Shown piece after piece: positions 36,192 to 48,163 of a stretch of 64,000 bases of DNA. The stretch covers positions 12,232,001-12,296,000 of the forward strand of contig JAIVEN010000023.1 of the NCBI GenBank assembly GCA_026686845.1, in the 5' to 3' direction. The notes below the pieces were generated by a model that searched no databases, was not told the origin of the DNA, and saw only the letters and a list, made by a program, of their open reading frames with translations. The stretch's first letter is position 1. Each line of letters starts with the position of its first letter. Origin of the DNA: Adenanthera pavonina (lineage: Eukaryota; Streptophyta; Magnoliopsida; Fabales; Fabaceae). A program made the translations under genes and the position numbers.

Positions 36192-36829
36192 TAATAGAAA
36201 CAATAACAGAGTAATAAATATGTAGCAAAAATAAATCTTTTTTACTTGCAAAGCAATTAAATAAATATATGATAAAATATAAACACCACAAATAAATTAA
36301 GAGGCACCAAGATTTTTAACTTGAAAAATCTCTCAAGATAAGAGTAAAAACTACGGGTCATTCAGACCAAAGAAAATAGTTCCACTGTGATCAAAATAAA
36401 AGTATAACAGAGTCTTAATTAAGTGCACAAATCAGTACTAACATCCCTCCCAATCAACTAGAGCAATAAGCTTACAATAAAGAATCAAGAAGATGAAAAA
36501 CTTAAAAATCATTGTTTTAGTACAAATTGAATATCTATCACACCAAACCATAAAACAACAATCCAACTATTGAAAATGAAGAACTAGAGTCTAAAACCAG
36601 CTAACAAAATTTCAACCAGATTCAACGGTTAACAAATCTACAAATGAATTTTTCTCGTAACTGCTTTGTGAACGTGAAAAAAATAACATTTTGCTTAAAG
36701 GTTGTTGTTTTAACTTGAATATGATCTCACTCTTATACTCTAATATAACCCATGTTCATTTAAATAACTGAGACACATAATGTGCCTTTAGGTTTGGACC
36801 ATTCTTCACATAGAAGGAAAGCCCATACA
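36192..36829 (-). repeat. 3' LTR of copia element 2
   Basis: About 640 bp, clearly homologous along its whole length to 44681-45323. Shared blocks include ATAAACACCACAAA, TCAAGTGCACAAATCAGTAC and TTGAATATGATCTCACT. A purine tract (GAGGAGGAGAT on the minus strand) lies just upstream of the LTR start, as expected of a polypurine tract. Divergence is high, so this is an old insertion. Confidence 0.85.
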
Positions 36830-39800
36830 GAACATATCTCCTCCTCACAACTATGTTGAGATAATTGCCAATCTGGCGACCTCACAAAAAATTTCAAATT
36901 TCCATTTTGGTAGTACCTTTGTTATCATATTAGTACCATTATCATCAAAATGGATTTTTGCTAACTCAAACATATTAACACCCAAAATATCACATATCCG
37001 ATAATACCTCACATCAATATGTTTGGACTTTAAATGGAAAGTTGGATTCTTACTAAGACGAATAGTACTTTGACTATCACATAATAACAAATATTCGTCT
37101 TAAGTAAAACCAAACTCATGCAAGAATTTCTTCAACCATAATAACTCCTTGCATGCTTCAATAATAGTAATGAACTCAGCCTCTGTTGTCAACAAAGCTA
37201 CACATCTCTACAACTTAGATTCTCAAGCCACAACTCTTCCTACAAATTTAATTAAATAGCTTGAAGTGGATTTTCTAAAATCAATATCCCCAACCATATC
37301 TAAGTCTGTGTACCCCTCAAGAATAGGCTTATCACTTTCAAAATAAAGTCTCATACCAACAATACTACAAAGATACATCAAAATCCATTTTATAGCATCC
37401 CAATGCTTTCTACCTGGATTTGATAAAAATTTACTAATTATACTAACAGCATGCGCTATATTTGGTCTTATACACACCATTGCATATATCAAACTATCCA
37501 CTACAGATGCATAGGGAGCCCTCTCCATATCTAACTTCTTGGCTTCACTTAGCGCTCAATTTAAAATGAGTGGCAAATAAGTGCTTACCGCATTAACATT
37601 TTTCATTTGAAATCTCTATAACACTTTTTCAACATAGTGTTCCTAAGATAGTCAAAGCTTCTTTTCCTTTCTGTCACGCAAGATTATTATGCCCAGAATC
37701 TGATTAGTAGCTCCCATGTCTTTAATGGCAAATGACTCACCCAATTGCTTTTTCAACCTATCAATCTTGAAAATATTTTTTCCAATAATAAGCATGTCAT
37801 CAATATATAATAATAAGATAATGAAATCATTACCTGAAAATTTTTTAAGAAAACCACAATGATCAAAAGTAGTCCTTTTGCAGCCTTACTCACACATAAC
37901 AGACTCAAATTTCTTATACCACTGCTTTGAGGCCTGCTTTAAACCATACAGGCTCTTTCTCAGCCTACACACATAGTCTTTTTTGCCTACAGCATGAAAG
38001 CCATTAGATTGCTTCATGTAAATCTCTGCCTCCAAATCACCATGGAGAAAAGTAGTCTTCACATTCATCTGCTCAACCTTTAAATCAAGAGCAATAGCCA
38101 AACTCAATATAATTCTAATGGATGACATCTTCAGTATAGGAGAGAGAATTTCATTAAAATCAATTCCATTTTTCCGACTAAAGCTATTCACCACTAATCT
38201 AATTTTATACCTCAAAAATGTAGAATTACTCTTATATTTCACCTAATAAATTTGTTTATTGTCTATCGCACTTTTGCCCTTAGGCAATTTCCCCAAATTA
38301 AATGTGTGATTGTCATACAAGGATTTCATTTCATCCCGCATTGCATCCAGCCACTTTGATTTTTCTTCACTCTCCATGACCTCTTCAAAACACTCAAGTT
38401 CTCCCCCATCAGTCAAGGTCATATACTTATCAAAAGGATACATTTTATTAGTCCTCTTAAATTGGACTTGAGGTGATTCATGTGCATTATTTAGAGTATC
38501 ATCTTATAACTCATGTTGATCTTTAATATCATTTGTTGAAACATTCAACTCATCTCCAAGCTGCCTATAATTGGGATAGTTATGCTACACTGCCTATTGA
38601 ACATTATCATTATTAGCATCTAAATTGTTAATAGGCGACCGCATTGGATCAACAAACAAATTATAATCTTTCACAGGATATCAACGTCATTAATGGTTTT
38701 ATCTTTCATGAACTTCACATCATGACTTTTGACAAGTTTCTTCTCAACAAGATCATACAATCTGTAGCCAAATTCATCTTGACCATAACCAATAAAAATA
38801 CACTATCTTGTTTTTGCATCGAACTTGGATCTTTTATCCTTTAGAACATGTACAAATGCCTTGCAACCAAATACTCGTAAATAATCATAATTAACATTCT
38901 TACTAAACCAAATTTTATCTGGCACCTCACCATTCAAAGTAACTGCAGAACTAAGATTGATAACATGCACCGTTGTGCACAATTCTTCACCCCAGAAATG
39001 TTTGGGCAATTTTACTTTAAAAAACATATATCTAACTCTCTCAATCAATGTCCAGTTCATCTACTCTACTAAGCCATTAAGCTGAGGAGTCTTAGGAGAA
39101 GTCTTTTCTTGCCTAATATCTTGTTACTTACAAAAGACATCAAAAGGTCCACAATACTCACCACCATTGTCAATACGAATGCATTTTAACTTCTTACTTG
39201 TCTACCTCACAACCAAAGCTTAAAATTGTTTAAACTTTTCCAACACTTGGTCTTTTGTCTTCAAAGCATAGACCTACAACTTTCTAGAACAATCATCAAT
39301 AAAGGTTGTCGCACCCCGAAAAAATGCGACGGAAGGAAAAAAAGAGAACAAATCTGGTCTTCAAGCGAAAACCGACTTGTGAGGAGTCGCCACCAAAATT
39401 TTGAGGGAAAATCTTGGAAAACCGAATTAAAGAGGAAAGGATGGTCTGTGTAATCAGAGTTGGATTCGGGAGTTGATTATGTGTGGAGAAGGTGTTAGGC
39501 ACCCCACAACATCTATTCCTAAGAACGTTTACCTTACGTTGATTGTGCAAATTAGTATGGCTTTAAAAGTATTTTGGTTTTTCTTTTATCATTCACATGC
39601 AAGAATAAGGGTAGAGAAGAATTTAAGAAAATTTGAGAAATTTAGAAAATAGAATAAGGAAAATAAATTAACCTAGAAATTAAGGGGATTTAAAAAAATG
39701 AGGAAAAAGGAATTAAAGAAAATACATTGGAAAATATTTATTTATTTACAAAGACGGATGTGACTTAGGATCAGAGCCTGGGGCCTACATACCCTACGAT

Positions 39801-42800
39801 GGGGATCAAAGTCCACGTAGTTCGGGACTAGAAATGCGTATCACTTGATTGATATTTTTTATTATAATTTTTGTAATAAGAGAAAATTAATTGAGAATCA
39901 TTTACCTTTTAGCAAACAAAAATAATTTTCTAGGATTGAGTTGGTGTGTTTTAATTTGTAAAGGATAATTTAATTCCGTTTACTTACTCTTACTTTATTT
40001 TGTTTTGAGAACATTTCTTTTATTTTTTATTTTTTTTAAAAATGATAGATTTTGTACTTTTGGGAATTTTTCTTTTAATAGAAAATGAAAACCGAGCTAC
40101 CTGTTGCAAACTCGTAGTTGTACCCGATAGATCGATTCCTTAATTACCTGCGAAAATTCTAGACTTCGCGGTCTAAAGGTTTTATTATATATAATAATTT
40201 TATTAGATAAAATAAAATTTGAAGAACTTGTCACATTATTTTATTTTTGAAATATAGTTATTTTCTTAAAAGAAAGTTGGTTAACTGATATCTCTACGCG
40301 GATTCACAATCTCACGCGACAAACTCAGTAAACCCTAATACCTGCGTGGGTTCCAAAAACCTCATGTGTTATGGTTATTAAGTCAATTATTTCCATCATT
40401 ATTATTATTTTCTTTTTAGAAAAATCGCTAAGTATTGTTATTTTGTTTAAAGTATTTTGAAATATATAAAAGTTCATGCAATAAAAATTTATTTATTTAT
40501 TTTCACATAAAAATAAGATGGAAGGGTCATTGGGACCTATTATTACAATTAAACGTTGTTAATACACTCGTACAGCCCCGTAGGCTCATATGATGTAATT
40601 GTTTTAAGAGTCTGCGAAAGCTCTAGGAAACTTTCGAGACCAATTGGTAAAATGGGATTAATGACACCACATTGCGAGTTCCAAGAGAACAAGCAAGGAA
40701 CTTAAACCATTGTGATTTATTAAAAGCCAAGACCATGACTATCTTCTAGTTTCCTTCTAGTTTCCTTCGATATTGTGACAATAAACTTGCTTCAGAAATA
40801 AGAACATCATGCCATCGACCTAAACCTTTTGATAAAATGAATCTAATCAGTAAAATAAACTACCACAAATTTCCAGGTATCTAAACAGATTTGAGGTCAT
40901 ATGTGCACTGCACCACTCTCAACAAGCATCACGATACTCCGCAACTTAAGTTCCAACTAAAAGAATCATCACGGCTAAAAATCATCACAGGTTATTGTCA
41001 AATCAAGTTAAGCTTTCATTATAGAAATATAAAATGCCATCCCCTTATACAAAACATATCCAATAAATGGCTTGAACTGGCAAGGTCAACGATAGCAACA
41101 TTCACCATAACAACAAGGGTTTGATTTCACAAATGGATTTAAAATCAAGCAACCCTATAGCCCTTTCTACGTGTATGAGGACTCAAATAAAATTGGCAAA
41201 AAAATTTCATTTTGTGCAAGCCACTCTTCCTCTTCACAAGTCAAATCTTGCTATACCATTACTGATATTCCAAGACAACACAAACAGCTTAAACCCAAAC
41301 ACACTTTCCGCCACATAAACAATCTGGGGAACTGAAATACATTAATTCTTTGCATGAAGTTTCCTAATATCAAGCCCTCTTATGAGCATTACTCTTTGAG
41401 CTAACGAGTAACGAACCAAAACAGAGCATTAGCAAGTATTGACTCACTGGCTCAGAGAATAACAAATGATTCACTTGATTCACTGGCTCAGAGAATAACA
41501 AATGATTCAACCCTTCAATACCTCTAATCTTAATTGAGCGCTGCACCAGAATAGAGAAACAAAAAGGAATACAAGATATCATAAGCATCATAAGAAGAAC
41601 GCTCTAGTGAGCATTATAACTAGGTTCATAACTAGGACCTGAATCAACATTAATTTTTCTTAAGCAGTCAATATCAAACAAGTTTAATAACTGGCGCGGT
41701 TCAGGAATTCTCTACAGTACGTAAGCCAATCAAACATCCAAATGTGCAGCTAAACAGCCCAATGTCATACACCAGAAAACAGGATAGTGCTTAAAAGATC
41801 CTCTCACAATCAATCCAAATGACCCATGATGGGTACACAAAAAGGCAACCAGACACTTGTTCTCGAAAAGGGGCAATGGCAACGCCAGTAAGAAACAGAG
41901 CATCACAAAATATATCCTAGAGCAAGCAAATATCAATCAAGGTTCGAAATGGAAGAATTATTATTACCCAGCAAATGCCTCTGTGATCAGCAACACTCAC
42001 TCGACCTCTGAGCTTCGTTCACCTTCGTTCATCTTCCTCGCTCAGGTTCCAACCACGCCTTCTATCTCTCTGGCTCTCGCGTCTAGAGCCACCATGCCTT
42101 GCCACTATATCACTCCTCCGTTCCGAGTCTGTGCCTCTCTCCATTTTTGGCTTCCTCTGTCTTGAGATCGTTGCTTGGTGTCTCTCGCCATGCACGGCTT
42201 CCCCAATTTTTCTCCACCGTGCTCTGCCCGACTTTTCTTCGGTCTGCCTCTCCTCTTCCTTCGGTCAGGTCTCCCTTTGGTTATTTCTCAGTGCAGCCCG
42301 TGGTCCCCTCTGTTTTCGGTTCATATTGAAGTTCCCTCTCGATCTCGGTCTCCATCGTGCTTGAGATCTCAGTCCCTCGGCCTCCTTCTTCTCTCCTCCA
42401 GAAGATCCCCCCTGCGATTGCTCCTCTCGGCTTTTATAGAGTTCCCAATCGCGTGGTCGTCTCCCTCTTTGTTTCTCTGCCTTGCATTTCCTGTCTTCGT
42501 GGCTGCTTTTCCCGTCTTTGCGACTGCTTTTGGCTCCCTCTACTCCCTTTATGCATGCTCTCACTGCAATTCCAACCGTGCACGTCTCCCTCTGTTTCTG
42601 TCTTTTCTTTCAGCCTTTGCTTCAACTCCCTTTGCTTCTCCGTCTTCGAGTGTCTGCTACTCCCTCGGTTTCATTTTTTTTCGGGTGACTGCTGCTCCCT
42701 TAGTTTCCTTTTTGTGTGGCTCTCTCCCTCTCTTTTCTTTTAGGGCTACGCCCTTGGTGGCCCAGATCCATGAGCCTAAAGGGCTCGTGGTGTCTTGGGC

Positions 42801-44680
42801 CCATAATTACCCCTCTCCCTTTTTTTTTTTGTTTTATCTCCTTTCTTCCTTTTTTTTTATTACTATTATTCTTGTTGTGTTTTTTTTTGGTTATATATAT
42901 ATATATGTATATTAATTTAATTTATTTAATATCTGCAACTTTCTTTTTTTTTCATTTATTTTTTTGTTTTTTGTTTTTTTTTGTAAAATACCCGGACAAA
43001 ATGGGGTATTCACAGTAACAAAGTAAAGAGCACCATTAAAAGATTTTACCTTCAATGGACCACAAATGTCAGAGTGCACCAATTCAAGTAACTCTGATTT
43101 TCTTGAAAGAGGATGCATCTTAAAAGATATTCCAGTCTGCTTACCTGCCATGCAGTGAGAATACTTCTCCAATTGATCACTCTTCAATCTCGAAAGCACA
43201 TCCTTCTTTGTTAAGCAATTTATCCCTTTTTCACTGATATGACTAAGCCTTCGGTGCCACAAATTCGAAACCTCCTCATTTATGGCATTTATATTATCTC
43301 TAGCAACTAGAGCTTTTGTCCAATACAATTTAGATAATTTTACTCCTCTAGGTACAACTAAGTTACCTTTTGTGAGTCTCCACTTTCCTGAACCAAAATA
43401 ATTATCAAAATCATCATCATCAAGCTTCTAAACAGAGATTAAATTAAAGCAAATATTTAGAGCATGTTTAACTCCTCTAAGCCATAACTTCATTCCCATG
43501 TTAGTTTATAGACAAATATTACCAATGCCAATCATTTTGGCCTCACTATCATTACTCATTTTCAACACTTCAAAGTTACCCGATGTATAAGATGTGAAGA
43601 ATTCCTTCCTTGGTGTAATGTGCGATGTAACACCACTACCTATTGCCCATATACTCTCATATAAAATAAGATTAACTATTCATAGTCATGAAAAATAAGA
43701 AGATCTTCACTAGTAACAGTAGTACAATAATTATCATCATCTTTTATTCTCATACTCTCAGTTAATACAAGATTAACTGATTCATAATGATAAAGAATAA
43801 GAAAATCATCATTGGTAGTAGTAGTAACAAGATCATCATCATCCTGACCCTTTTCTTTTTGCTTACCATTCTTGCCCTTGTTCTCTTTTTTTCAAAAGAA
43901 AACAATGCTTCTTAATATGTCCTTTTTATGATAATGATGACACTCAAAATTCTTATATATAGACTTGTACTTACTCTTGCTCTTCTCTCTACTACCTTGC
44001 GGTTCTCTTTTTTTATTTCTCCCCCTATTGTTAGTGATATGCACCTGTGAATGAGAAGAAGAATCATGTGTCTTCCATCTCATTTCTTTATTAAGAGCAC
44101 TATTATTTGCTGCTTGCAAGGAAACAACATCATGAGGGGTTAAGTTTGTAATTAAAACTCGAAATATTTCCCAAAACTCAGGTAACGTGTTCAAAAGTCA
44201 TAGCCCCAAAACTTCATCATCGAACTTGATATCCATTCCTGATAGTTGATCCAAGAGACCTTGAAATTCATTCAAGTGATATGAAATGGAGGTCCCTTCC
44301 TTGTACATCAAACTCATCAAACAATTCAACAAATATAATTTATTATTTCCAAACTTAGAAGTATACAAAGACTCAATCTTCTCCCATAAAGTTCTCGCAT
44401 GTGTCTCATTAGCAATATGATTATATATATTATTTTCTACATATTGTCAAACAAAACCACATACCTACTAATGTTCAAAATCTTACTCCTCATTAGACTT
44501 GGAATCTGGCTTCTGAGTAGTAAATATGGGAAGATGCATATTTTTCACAAATACCAAATCCTTCATCTTGCCCTTACACAAATGATAATTAATGTCATTT
44601 AAACAAATCATCCTATTTATATTTACCTCCATCATTCAAGCAAGTTAAATAACCTCAAAACCAAGGCTTTGATGCTACTC
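36830..44680 (-). pseudogene. Ty1/copia element 2: decayed gag-pol, interrupted
   Basis: Read on the minus strand: a gag remnant (about 44640-43880) with a degenerate zinc knuckle (FECHHYHKKD), GAG-pre-integrase at 43328-43016 (LWHRRLSHIS, then HCMAGKQ) and the start of integrase. The 3.7-kb insertion comes next. Integrase then resumes at about 39306-38600, followed by RT at 38443-37223 with a YIDD box near 37800, and RNase H at about 37200-36851 (LLCDSQSTIRLSKNP, KHIDVRYY). Several in-frame stops and shifts are present. At the 5' LTR junction the minus strand reads TATCAGAGTAGC, resembling an initiator-tRNA-Met primer site. No functional product is possible. Confidence 0.92.
39307..43014. 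mobile_element. 3.7-kb LTR-like insertion inside copia element 2 (solo LTR or LARD)
   Basis: It splits the copia integrase between the two codon blocks YFVT and FIDD. The ends are TGTCGCACCCCG... and ...GGGGTATTCACA, that is TG...CA with short imperfect inverted termini. Near the left end it has GGAGTCGCCACC and GTTAGGCACCCC, phrases I associate with long LTRs of gypsy (Tat/Ogre-like) or LARD elements. No internal LTR pair or pol coding was seen. A long C/T-rich stretch (42100-42800) opens frames on the plus strand that look spurious. A long solo LTR is the simplest reading. Confidence 0.65.
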
Positions 44681-45323
44681 TGATAGAAACAATAATAGAG
44701 TAACAAATATGTAACGGAAATAAATCTTTTCTACTGGCAAGAATTTATAAGGAACAATCAAATAAATATATGACAAAATATAAACACCACAAACACATCA
44801 ACAAACACCAAAATTTTTGACAGGAAACCCCTCAAGGAATGGGTAAAAACCACGAGTTGTCCAAATCAATGAAAATAGCTTCACTATGATCAAAATAGGA
44901 GTATAACAGTGTCTCAATCAAGTGCACAAATCAGTACAATCATCTTTCCCAATTAACTAAAGCAAAAAGTTTACAATAGAGAATCAAAAAGATGAAAAAC
45001 TCAAAAATTACTGTTTCAATACAAATTGAATAGCTCTCACACCAAATCGTGAAATGACGATCTAACCATTGAAAATGAAGAACCATATGTCTCGAACCTG
45101 TTGACAAAATTTCAGTTGATCCAACGGTTAACGAATGTGTAAATAAATTTTTCTCATGACTGTTTTGTGAATGTGCAAAAATAACATTTTTCTCTTCTCT
45201 TTTCTTAAAGATGGCTATTCTAACTTGAATATGATCTCACTTTTATACCCTAATGTGTCCCCTCTCTGACATATAATAGAATTTTAGATTTGAACTTTTT
45301 TCCACATAGGAAGTGAGCCCACA
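44681..45323 (-). repeat. 5' LTR of copia element 2
   Basis: Partner of 36192-36829. The outer edge reads TGTGGGCTCACTTCC on the minus strand, against TGTATGGGCTTTCC in the other LTR. No matching 5-bp target duplication is visible next to the two LTRs. Confidence 0.85.
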
Positions 45324-45328
45324 CCAAC

Positions 45329-45770
45329 AAGTAGATGCACCAACCATCACCCTTCATAGCGCATACTCGCACCCATAGCCTTAAAAGAAGCTTGTTTGTA
45401 ATAACGAGGTCAGCAAATACTCCATTGACTATAACCACGTGGGCATGAACTTGTCTAATCTGAAGCACATTTCTCTGCCACAAGAGCAATGTAACATTAA
45501 AGCTTTGTTTGAAAAGCCATCCTAAGAAGCTTGTTTGTAATAACGAGGTCAGCAAATACTCCATTGACTATAACCACGTGGGCATGAACTTGTCTAATCT
45601 GAAGCACATTTCTCTGCCACAAGAGCAATGTAACATTAAAGCTTTGTTTGAAAAGCCATCCTAATTTTTCTCTTCCTTTATTTTCTCTTCATTCCAAATG
45701 AATCCATTGTGTTGGGAATGCAGAAGCTACTTCTGATAGCTATTACATTCTTCTTCCCATTGTTTTCAAT
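45329..45770 (-). pseudogene. Truncated copy of the 5' end of the PPR-DYW gene
   Basis: The sequence matches 12165-12440 in the same orientation. It retains the 5' leader (GCTACTTCTGATAGCTATTACATTC), the start region, the codons for QVHAHVV and VFADLV.TNKLL, and a shrunken remnant of the next repeat. It ends where the copia LTR begins. Within it a 139-bp unit is exactly duplicated (45386-45525 and 45525-45664). Start-proximal codons are replaced and no long frame remains, so it is dead. Confidence 0.85.
45386..45664. repeat. Exact 139-bp tandem duplication in the PPR fragment
   Basis: Both units run from AGCTTGTTTGTAATAACGAGG to GAAAAGCCATCCTAA. I found no mismatch between them, so the duplication is recent compared with the PPR duplication itself. 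Confidence 0.9.
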
Positions 45771-45957
45771 ACCAAATAAATAAAAGCATTATCGATTGTA
45801 CCATTTTGATCCAAGAGACTCGAGAATGCTATCTTTGATCTTAAATTTGTTATAAATTTAATTCCTTTTCTATATTTTCCCCTAAATTTAATTTAATATC
45901 TTATTTAATATTTTTTTTCATTGTCTAAGTAATGAGGGGTATTTATGAAAAAAGTTA

Positions 45958-46280
45958 TTCCCTCTATCCCTTTTTATAATACCATTTTCCAAAAAATTTC
46001 TTATCCCTTCCCCTTATAAGATATAGTAAAGCATTTATGATTTTTTTAGAAAAAAAAAACTTCACAAATTCACTTTACAAATATCCATCTTTAATAAAAC
46101 ACATTTTAAAAAGTAACACTTTCGTAAAAATAAGACTTTCAACTAATTTTAATCACATTTCTTAATTTATACAATTTTTTAAAAGGTCTTATGAACGGGG
46201 AGGATGAGAATATTTAATAATTACTTTTTTTTAATCATGAAAATTACTCTCTAGGCGACTTATATGGGAGACGGAGGGAG
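45958..46280. mobile_element. Stowaway-like MITE
   Basis: Ends TTCCCTCTATCCCTTTTTATAA and (reversed) CTCCCTCCGTCTCCCATATAAG, flanked by TA. Non-coding. Confidence 0.65.
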
Positions 46281-46644
46281 TATGTTGGATAAAACTAGTT
46301 AAATCATGACCATAATAAAGATGTTACCCCAATCAATTTTGAGGCGGGATCACATTGAATAAATGGAAGAAGTACAACAAAACAAAAAGCACATTTTAAG
46401 TTATGCAATCAATCTACAAATGTGGATTTTATGTTTGGATACCAAATCATACATTCAAATTCCAAACATGGCCCACTTTATTGAAAGAAATTTTTGGCGA
46501 ATCATCAATGTTTATATCATAAGGTAGTCCCTCATATTCATAAAATTTATTCTTTTTGAAAATTTTGTGATTTTTTAAAACATTTATCACTTTAGAATTT
46601 TAATATAATATTATTTTTTTACTATTTTATTCTTTACTAATATA

Positions 46645-47057
46645 CTCCCTCTGATATCAAATGTAAAGAAAAAAAAACTAATTCATATAGGCTAATAATT
46701 GTGGTTAAAAATAATTAATCCACTTAAATATGTCTTAAATTGAAAGGGTTTTTCCAAAATATCTCAAAATTAATGTAGACACTGCTAAATTTCTCTCTCA
46801 TACGAGAGCGTTCATCTCACATTTAATAAGTGTATAATTAAAAAATAAATAAATGCATGTTGTCCCTTACATTTTGGACTGAATTTATTTATCCCTTATA
46901 GTTGAAACTGAAGGTAGTAAAAGTAAGCATTTAAGAAAATATTTAAATCAATAACATTTTAGAAAAATACTATTAAATTTTATAATAACACAAATCATTT
47001 AATAACTTGTTTAATTGATGTGAAAACCCGAAAATAATACTTGTTAATATGAAGGAG
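46645..47057. mobile_element. Possible Stowaway-like MITE, poorly kept
   Basis: Starts CTCCCTCTGATATCAAATG and ends ...TTAATATGAAGGAG followed by TA. Internal similarity to the others was not verified. Confidence 0.4.
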
Positions 47058-47277
47058 TACGAGTAACATTAATCTTCACAAATGCAGACTAATTTATGCA
47101 TTGCAAAATAAACACTCAAGTTACTTCAGCTCAAAACACCCCCTCTCTCCCAAATAATAATAATAAAAAAAGAACTCATGTTGCTTGCTAGTATTCCCTC
47201 CTCTATAATATAAGATGTTATTAAATATTTCACACATATTAAAAAAATTTTATTACATCTTTAAAGTTCACAAAGAA

Positions 47278-48163
47278 ATTCAAAAATCCCATTTTTTTTT
47301 GCCATAAACAAGAAATTATATTACTAAAACCAACATTACAAGGAGGAACACGGCCTGATTACAACCAGAAACAACACATATATAGACCAACCTGACCAAC
47401 ACGAACCTGTCCCAAAGACAACACGACACCATACCACTATACATTAGCCGAACCTCTGGTGAATACCCTACCCATAGACACCCATACATAGAGATAGGAA
47501 AAGAAAAAGCGACACACCAACAGGCACAAGCAAAAGAGAAAAGCCCAAAATAAAAGGAGATTCCACCAGTCCGACCAAGCACGATCGAAAATCACACCGT
47601 TGCCTCGTCAGAAAGCAAGAAGAACACAACCAATACCGGAGATGGTGGCTCTGAGAGCCATCCATTTTTTATCCATCTCCTCGAACATCGAATCTGCCAA
47701 GTTAAAAGTAGATTTCGAAGAAGCTTCGCGTGTAAACCACACAGAAAAAGCCACCGCGGTGGCTTCCGTCGAAGCGAGCGAACAGCTAAACCTTAGATTG
47801 TGCCTATTCTCCGATCTACCAGGTCTGGCCATTGCCAGAGGAAGAGAGCTAAAGGAGACGATCATCCCTATCCTCTCTGTTTGCCAAACCATCCGAGCAA
47901 CTTGGCCGCTGGCAGCATTGAGAGAAATCTGCCTTCTTCCCACGAACCCTAGTGACTAAACAAAAACCAACAAAAGACAAGAAAAGCATGAGAAACACAT
48001 GCACCACGGCTGTTCTCTCTCCTGCCGACGGCAGAGGTGTGAGACGCTGTGAAACTGGCCTTTGAGAAGCAAGCAAAGGGATTTGACTCTCAAGGGAGAT
48101 GGTTTGAGCTCTCTGAAGGAGAGCGTTTTTGGTGATTCTTTTCAAAATATTTAAAAATCTCAT
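47278..48163 (-). mobile_element. Retroposed element with poly(A) tail and 15-bp target duplication
   Basis: The body 47293-48148 is far richer in G+C than its surroundings. On the minus strand it ends TTTCTTGTTTATGGC followed by an A-run. The flanks ATTCAAAAATCCCAT (47278-47292) and ATTTAAAAATCTCAT (48149-48163) match at 13 of 15 positions, as expected of an old target-site duplication from LINE machinery. I see no reverse transcriptase. The short minus-strand frames are not recognisable. It may be an internally deleted LINE, a SINE-like element or a processed pseudogene. Confidence 0.7.

Noticed and set aside
42175..42915. Long plus-strand open frame (about 246 codons) with signal-like hydrophobic stretches.
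   Set aside because: It lies in a C/T-rich part of the LTR-like insertion. All three frames stay open there, composition is Ser/Leu/Phe/Pro-rich, and it resembles no protein.
47600..48163. Open frames on both strands around 47.6-48.2 kb that could suggest a small gene.
   Set aside because: They overlap each other on both strands inside the retroposed element, match no family I know, and the unit is bounded by a target duplication.
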